Positions 57,678 through 64,000 of a DNA stretch of 64,000 nt are shown in pieces. Source of the stretch: Calonectria ilicicola (lineage: Eukaryota > Ascomycota > Sordariomycetes > Hypocreales > Nectriaceae). The stretch is from the NCBI GenBank assembly GCA_020809705.1, contig CP085828.1:5084001-5148000 (forward strand), written 5' to 3'. The stretch's first letter is position 1, and each line of letters opens with the position of its first letter. Both the position numbers and the translations under genes were made by a program. The notes beneath the pieces were generated by a model. That model was not told the DNA's origin. It searched no databases and saw only the letters and a program-made list of their open reading frames with translations.

Positions 57678-59458
57678 TCAAAGCTCCGGCAAAGGTACTT
57701 CGCATTTGCGTCTCTTGAATTCCAACTTCATCTTAGGATCATATGTGGAATCAAAGCCAAACAGGAGCTCATCCACATTTTCTCCTTCGATAAGCCTAAA
57801 GTCATATTTCATTACAATATGGATAAGCAAAACCTTTACCAAATCCGCCGCGTAGAAGCGGCCAGGGCAGGGTTGTCTTCCATAGCCAAATCCGAAGTGG
57901 TCAACACTGGTAGTGGCTAGTTGGTGCTGGGTTGCTTGTCCAGGTTTCTGTCGGAGATTGTAATACCGATAGCCGTCCCATTCTCTTGGGTTTTCGTAAA
58001 ATTCAGAATCCCACATTCGGTGCGATGGGAAAGCGACGGTGCTATCCCTGGGCAAAAAAGTCCCATCGGACAAGGTAGTGTCCTCGACAACATGTCTTCG
58101 CAAAACTAGTTCAAAGTTAGTTGGATGCGACGCCAAGTTCCAAATCACAATGACTAACCGATTGCAACAGGCTTTAAGCGCTGGCTTTCCTTGGCTACGC
58201 TTTCCAGGAGGGTCAATTTAGATAGCGATGACTTCTCCCATCCAGACTCCTTCAGCACAGATGTGATCTCTTGTCTAATTGGCTCCAGGAATTCTGGGTT
58301 CTGAGCTAGGCGGATGAGGGTAGTGCATGCAAGATCCGTTGAAGTGTGGATGGCAGCAACCGAGAGAAACACTTGCACGCCAGTGTGGTCATATTCTCTA
58401 CCACGAGCTGACTCGTGAAACCACTCCATAGAATCGTTGAAGTCATTTTTACCAGCAGCCTTCTCCTTGTTTCGCTTCTCTAGGGCCGGTTCGACAATCT
58501 TTCGAGCCTCCGCCATCATGGTACGCAGTTTTCGAGTACCTGGAAGAAACCAGTGCAGAAAGTAGCGCCAAGAGACAGGCCAAAGTCTCAAAATGAAACC
58601 AACAGGGACTCCTGCAAGAGCGTAGTCGCAGGTAATTCTGACCCAGTCCGGATTGCGAGCGAATTCTTCGCCCAAAAAGACTCGTGCTACGCACTTAGCG
58701 ACAACGGTAGGAACTTTTTCCATGATAGGGACGGCGTGCCATTCTGATTCATCAGTACTAGTCCAATCATGGCTGGGGCATTTTTACTAACCTCCATCCT
58801 CAGGCAAAATGTCCGCAATGGCTCCAGCTGCTTCATCTGCTAGGGGCTGCGTAAAACTGACTAGTATCAACCATTAGACACGTTGTAACTGCATAATGCA
58901 TCCAGTTGTGTAGAGCTTACTCAGATTCTTGTTCAGCTGGTTGTTGCATGTGGATTTCAAAATGTCGTGATAGTATCCACCCTCTTGGAAGCCCTCAAAG
59001 CCAGGGAGATGGGCATGGAAGGCCTATCTCTCATTAGAACATTTAATTCTCGACAATAAATAAAATCCGGTACTAACGTGTCGCAGCCATAAAGATAGAC
59101 TAAGGCGTTGGTCATTCTTGACCTCATGGACCATGTGTGGTGGGACCAGAGTCACTATTCCATCCCAAGTGTTGATCAAGGCGGTCCTTCGTGGGTTCTC
59201 GCTTAGCCATTTCTTGATGATGGCGTTTGCGTTGGTAAAGAATCGTATCTTTGGGCCGATCTGGAAAATATCGAAAAAGTAATACTGTGGGTTGAGGAGG
59301 ATAGCCTTTGAACTGGGCCCACGAGAGGACAAAATGTATGTAGCTAGGATTACGAAAGCAACAGCCAGATAAGGAGCCCTAGGTAATGATAGGAGAGTTA
59401 GGGACTCAAGGCCAAGATTCGTTCCCGCCGGTATGGAGATTGTGTCATTTGGCGACAT
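57678..59458 (-). CDS. Cytochrome P450, ent-kaurene-oxidase-like group
   Basis: Five exons (59078-59458, 58921-59023, 58792-58860, 58159-58743, 57678-58105) give 521 residues; phases agree throughout. An N-terminal membrane helix (about 28-45) is followed by a proximal region with TLVPPHMVHEVKND. The I-helix is VAAIHTSTDLAC (AIHTST in place of the usual AGxDTT, as often in this group), ExxR is KESQR near 371, and the haem loop is FGFGYGRQPCPGRFYA with ligand Cys459. The FGxGxxxCPGRFxA version is typical of fungal P450s related to ent-kaurene oxidase and other terpenoid or alkaloid oxidases. ER-bound, needing P450 reductase. No terpene cyclase or prenyltransferase is adjacent, so no pathway can be proposed. 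Confidence 0.93.
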
Positions 59459-62029
59459 AGTGGTGGATGGACCGCCGGAAGTTCCGTGGGTGAGAAAGAG
59501 ATGAGTGTGCCCGTGTCTAGCTAGCCTATGAGATGCGGGCGATTTAAATACATTAACGGCACTGGGAAGAATAGATAGACTAATTGAGATTGACCCAGAT
59601 ATTTCTAATTTAGTCAGGCTGGCTGTGCCGGATAGAGCGTTGGTTGAGGTCGATTTCTTGCCAATTCAGTCGTGTTGGCTCGACGGCTCATGAATTGCTC
59701 CACACTCGTGCGGTGATGTGCCGCAACCAACACAAACATTCCTTGTCTATGATGTCCAAATTTGGCATGTGTTAGTTACTATTGTTAGTTCGCTACCAGT
59801 TTACGTCACGCCTAACAATATTTTTGCAACGTTGGCTCCGCTACGGATGCAATTTTCAGCCCATAACCCACAGTCTGTGTTGGCATTGTTTCTTTCAAGC
59901 CACACGGAGCCAACAGGTCGGTAAACATATTCAAGCCCGTGTGAATGGCCAATTGCAATATCATTGTTACATGCGCCTGCCCGCAACCCGGGGATCACGG
60001 AACTGGACGCTTTTTAAGGTTAGCTGTGCTCGAGATGCGATGCTGCAGCAAGGGTCTCGCGGCACGGCAAATTCGTCTATCCACTCGACTGAAACTTTGG
60101 CCCGTCGGCCACGGAGCCGCGGACCACATGGAGCGGCCGGCTAAGCAGTTTTGATACCCGGCTGACGGGGCATCCTACCGTTGCATTTGCCGGTGTGCAA
60201 TACCGCGCAGGAGCTGGAGCAAGCCCGGAAAACCGCCGTGTCTTCTCGCGCTCAAAACGCCTTGCTAATGATTCCACGGGAATTAGTAGGATTCCGCCAC
60301 TGATGAAATCGACAAAGATCTACAAACGGCGGAATCTTAATTGGATGGGCGTTACATCGAATCTGCCCTGCATCTGTCAGCTGCTAGGCTCGTGTTGCTA
60401 GCCTCTCTTGTGTCTAGCATTCTCTCGCCGTGCAGGGATCGTGAAGCTTTTCGACCCACACGAGCATCAATTGCGAGAGACATTCCCTGAAGTTCGTCGC
60501 CAACGTTACACTCGACCCCATCCTCCGGGAAACTCGGGGCATCCTACGCGTCACATCAGCAGAGTCATATTTGCGACACGGCGACTTGCGGGCGGAAAAG
60601 TGAGGGGGGAAGGAGCACAGATATGTATAGGGTAGTGATTGCAGATCCGGATCGACGTGGCCACTTGGACTGGCTCGCAGCAAAATTTGTCGGAGCACAA
60701 CAAACGGGTCAAGGTGACATATGACGGGATGGTGATTAATGAGAAAGCCACTGTATTAGATGGTCAGATATAAACAGATGATAAAACACACATATATACC
60801 TGTCAACCAACAAAGAGTATTGGCGGCTCGGCTGGGTTAGGTGAGATGGCAGTTGGTTCTAGCGTCTCAGATTTGTTCCACGTGCACATCAACACGGCGT
60901 TGCGGATACGAGGCCTTGGACTAAGCATGAGGATCACAACCAAGCCACTTCCCTCCAAAAGTACATCTATTTAAACTTTGAAACTGTGAAATAAAATGAT
61001 GGGTGAAACAGATAAGTGCCATCAACATGTATCTGCTCTCGACCAATCGTATCCGATTGCTTCCACATGGTGAAGCCGCGTGATATCTTCTAGAAGGTGG
61101 ATAATAAATTGACCTCATTGCAACGTCGCACTTGTCAATTGATGCTCTGCACGTTCCCGACGATTCGATACGCGATTTACTAGCTTATGGATGAACTCAT
61201 TAGCGAATGCTTAACGCCGTGCCGATCACTGACCCACCGTCGCAACCATCGCCCTCACGGGATAGTCGGGAGCTTAATGAAGTGGGCTCATCAGTTCACG
61301 CAAAGCATATCACAGTCTATGTCGTCATATTGAGTTTGAGATACCATTTTGTCGGGATTTCTTTCAAGGGGCAGGTCTTGGCAGGGAATGGAGTTTGAAG
61401 TACAACAGAACGCAGAGTCGTGGGCTACGATGAGTGAGTCCTCAGAATATTAATCAATTAGCTAAATAAATAATTATAAATAAAATAAAATAAATCTTAT
61501 TTATAATTTATTTATTTCCCTATGGTTATTGTGCTTGGAAAACTGATCCGTTCGTCATGTCTAAGCTGAGAAACTGAACATTGTGCACTTGTGTGTCGCT
61601 ATGTAAAGGCTGATTTGATGGAATAGTAAAGATGGACGAAAACTCTCGCTAAACGTACATGGTAATACGAAAGTTAGAGTTAAATGGGATAAAAAGATAT
61701 CCCGCATCGTGCTGAATACTAAAATCGGCTACTGTGAGGCGGTGTTTTATTCCAGAACAAGGATCGCTACTTGTCTGAACGTGTGGACAGTGTATAGGCG
61801 ATAAATAGAGAAAAGAGATCGAAATAAACTCTAAAAATCCAGCTTGAATCTGAGAAGTTATTATGAATTGGGGCTGAGCCAACTTGCACTTGCGAAAAAG
61901 GATTGACAGTAGTGACACTTGCGATCTAATGCATATATTATTGTCCTAGTGTATCCCGATCTAATGAACCCCACCCTATGCTGTGATTTATTTGTAAAAC
62001 TGGTGTTAAAAATGCTAGACACGTGGAAT
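59459..62029. other. Long intergenic region, no supported gene
   Basis: About 2.6 kb between two minus-strand genes. Many 60-120 codon frames overlap on both strands between 59.7 and 60.8 kb without starts or families, consistent with GC-richer non-coding DNA. The rest is AT-rich and includes a hairpin at 61464-61517. Confidence 0.55.
61464..61517. repeat. AT-rich hairpin with about 20-bp arms
   Basis: Left arm 61464-61483 and right arm 61497-61517 are complementary apart from one extra base, with a 13-bp loop. Sequence is only A/T apart from one C in the loop. It could form a cruciform or mark an old small element; function unknown. Confidence 0.5.
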
Positions 62030-63715
62030 TTATCGGTCCTCTTCATCCTCAGCCACCCAATATGCTTCAACTTCTGCAATGCAAGTTTGGGCTGGGATGG
62101 TTACAGCAATAGGGAAGCCGCCGTAGTCAGGATCGTCGTTGGGCATGATGACAAACTCTCCACTCCTAGTCTCGTCTCCGTTTAGGATTCTTAGCGTCTG
62201 TAACTTGCCCGCTTCATCAACCTCCTTCTCCTCTGCCCACAAGATGCCAGTAAAGGTGGCCTCCTTGCGTACGCTCTTGAACCTGACATGGAAGCCACGT
62301 CCAACAAGAAGGAACTTGGCGTTGCCCAGATGAATGACCATTCCGCCTCCAGGGCCTGCCTTGCCAAAGACAAATGCCCTCTCGACAATAACCTCGATAT
62401 CTCCAAACACTCGCGTCCATTGCTCCGGGAATCGCTCGCTGGGCTCCTCGTCAAAGAAGAATCCCATGCGGTCCTGGGGAGCAGCAGCTAAAAGATAATT
62501 CTTAGTCTGTTCAAGCAGCTTAAATTCGCGACCGACTATTTCCGGGCCGGTGTCGATGCCAAATGGAGCGGCGCCAAGAGCTCCGTAAGTGGCATATGAA
62601 AGCCACACTCTTCGTGCGCCATTCTCGTCCCGTCTTTGCTCGGGAATAAACAAGGCGTTTTGCTGCTCGGTGTAGTTGCGGCAAACCATCTCATAGTTGT
62701 GAAAGTAAAGATCGGGAGCCAGAAGATCGAGGGCCGGCGTGTTGTGTCTCCAGATATCTAAAACATGAGGGCATGGGCCACCTGAAGGATACACTCCAGG
62801 ATCTGCGCCACCGCCTACCACAACGGGCACTCCTCTTAGGTCGAGCTGAGAAGGATCATCAAAGTTGAGCCATGTGTTGGTGTATAGAGGGATCTGGTAT
62901 TCTTTCTTGCCAGCGGCTGCTACTCGTCCAACATAGGATGAGATGTGATATGCCATGAAGGCTTCGTTGGCGGGGTGGCCTGCTCCAAAGATTGAGTCCC
63001 AGGAATGCGAGCCGGATGTGGGAACATTTGAGAATCGCTCCTTGAATCTAGGATGAAGATCGACTTTTCCAAGGTGGGCCAGGAGACTCTCTGGCACGGG
63101 TTCATTGAACACTTTCTCAGCCCGACGAGAGCGGTCGCGAGAGTCTCCTAAAAGACCAGTCTCATTCTCAACTTGGACCATCACGACGGTATTATGCTCT
63201 GAGTCGACTTCTGCCAAGTGGCGCATCAAGGCAGCAAAAGCACGGCTGTCAGCTTCGCAAGCCTCATTGCTCAGAGGTGTGACCATTTCAACAGTGCGCT
63301 TCACGCCTCCAGCCTCGAGAACCTGCACGCGGGGAAACCTCTTGACATCCCGCTTCACCCAACCTGGGGCATAAGTAGAGATGCCGTTCTTGTAAGTGCC
63401 AAACCACAGGAGCACGAGGTGCATGTCATGCTCGCGGGCGCCAGCCAACACCAGATCAAGTTCGCTAAAGTCAAATTTACCCTCCTCTGGCTCAATGGTT
63501 TCCCATGAGACAGATCCGAGGAGGGTGTTGATGGAGTTGGCCTTCATCGCAGGCCATACTTCCTTCATGAATTTGGCAGAGCTGAGTGATGAATTATGCA
63601 GCTCGCCAGGCAGCATTAGGAATGGCTTGCCTTTGACGATAAGTTGAATGGATCCATTTTCTTGTCGACGAATATGGGGCAAGGCGCTTTGAACTGGGAT
63701 CTCCACTGCAGTCAT
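62030..63715 (-). CDS. GH35-like beta-galactosidase with DUF5597-type C-terminal domain
   Basis: One exon without introns, 561 residues, ATG at 63715. The N-terminal two thirds is a TIM barrel of the GH35/GH42 clan: GELHNSSLSSAKFM, NTLLGSVSWETIEPEEGKFDF, acid/base Glu185 in VQVENETG and nucleophile Glu359 in LFIPEQRRD. The C-terminal part (about 400-555) is beta-rich (VIHLGNAKFLLVGRGFHVRF, GGFPIAVTIPAQTCIAEV) and matches the extra domain known from DUF5597 galactosidases. No signal peptide is visible, so the enzyme appears intracellular and would act on imported beta-galactosides. Most relatives that I recall are bacterial; the lack of introns in an intron-rich window agrees with, but does not prove, transfer. 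Confidence 0.9.
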   Translation of the reverse strand: MTAVEIPVQSALPHIRRQENGSIQLIVKGKPFLMLPGELHNSSLSSAKFMKEVWPAMKANSINTLLGSVSWETIEPEEGKFDFSELDLVLAGAREHDMHLVLLWFGTYKNGISTYAPGWVKRDVKRFPRVQVLEAGGVKRTVEMVTPLSNEACEADSRAFAALMRHLAEVDSEHNTVVMVQVENETGLLGDSRDRSRRAEKVFNEPVPESLLAHLGKVDLHPRFKERFSNVPTSGSHSWDSIFGAGHPANEAFMAYHISSYVGRVAAAGKKEYQIPLYTNTWLNFDDPSQLDLRGVPVVVGGGADPGVYPSGGPCPHVLDIWRHNTPALDLLAPDLYFHNYEMVCRNYTEQQNALFIPEQRRDENGARRVWLSYATYGALGAAPFGIDTGPEIVGREFKLLEQTKNYLLAAAPQDRMGFFFDEEPSERFPEQWTRVFGDIEVIVERAFVFGKAGPGGGMVIHLGNAKFLLVGRGFHVRFKSVRKEATFTGILWAEEKEVDEAGKLQTLRILNGDETRSGEFVIMPNDDPDYGGFPIAVTIPAQTCIAEVEAYWVAEDEEDR

Positions 63716-64000
63716 CTTGGCGGTGGTGGGAATGAAAGACTAGTGAACAAGAAGGCAGCTTGAAGAATGAATGCTCACTGGGAGACAATGGGTCAATAAA
63801 ATACCACACGGTCGGAATTGGAAAGCGAGATTGTTGAAAGTGAGTATGGAAATCGTCGTAAGGATCAACATGGTCCGCGTTCTCGCAGATACGCGATAAC
63901 GTGATTATTGGCAGACTGACCGGTACGTGACCTGCAATGATACCGCATGGGACGTGAGTTACTGCGAGTAAGTGGATAACTCCCCGCAGCAGAGTTGGAG

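Noticed and set aside
58300..58360. Non-canonical I-helix (AIHTST) as a sign of an inactive P450
   Set aside because: This form is usual in the ent-kaurene-oxidase-like group, and ExxR and haem Cys are intact.

Overview
This is a window of nuclear DNA from a filamentous ascomycete (Pezizomycotina). The genes are interrupted by many short introns (mostly 43-70 bp) with GTAAGT/GTATGT-type donors and CTAAC-like branch points, and their mates run on both strands without operon spacing. The protein families are typical of moulds: Zn(II)2Cys6 factors, PTH11/CFEM seven-helix receptors, GH16 glucanases, fungal BTB and F-box proteins, P450s, and MFS carriers of the quinate and monocarboxylate types. 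I cannot name the genus; Eurotiomycetes or Leotiomycetes would fit. All gene models were spliced by hand from reading-frame and splice-site agreement, so exon phases are checked but no transcript supports them.

Layout. 0-24 kb is gene-poor: the 5' part of a probable membrane glycosyltransferase (edge-truncated), a membrane-anchored GH16, a PTH11-like receptor, a BTB protein with an acidic tandem repeat, a P450, an F-box protein, a secreted GH16, two small secreted proteins (one resembling the chorismate-mutase helix) and a CFEM-PTH11 receptor. Long non-coding stretches separate these.

26-34 kb holds a Zn2Cys6 regulator, a short-chain dehydrogenase and a flavin monooxygenase in tandem on the + strand. 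The dehydrogenase and monooxygenase promoters share a palindrome CGGAG-N4-CTCCG, so this looks like a small self-contained oxidative pathway with its own regulator. A one-pass membrane protein of unknown role follows.

36-45 kb holds a conserved mitochondrial-type AAA protein, then a fructosyl-amine-oxidase-like flavoenzyme ending in a peroxisomal SRL signal. That enzyme is divergent from a Zn2Cys6 regulator, and a quinate/sugar-type MFS carrier lies next to the regulator: a likely catabolic module.

45-48 kb holds a bZIP factor divergent from an arsenite methyltransferase. The shared promoter has three perfect copies of TGACATATCGA, so it is probably an arsenic-response module. A small Cys-containing candidate gene lies beside it.

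49-54.4 kb holds an AT-hook/basic nuclear protein divergent from a monocarboxylate-type MFS carrier. Three copies of TTTTGTTGACA lie between them. A decayed small reading frame and a C2H2-like protein follow.

54.7-64 kb holds a 53-residue Kex2-type peptide precursor, a CinA C-terminal-domain protein, a second P450 and an intronless GH35-like beta-galactosidase.

The recurring theme is a regulator placed beside its probable targets, with repeated sites in the promoter between them. Two introns use rare GC donors, one inside the zinc-cluster codons of a regulator and one in the arsenite methyltransferase. No tRNA, rRNA, CRISPR or intact transposon was recognised.
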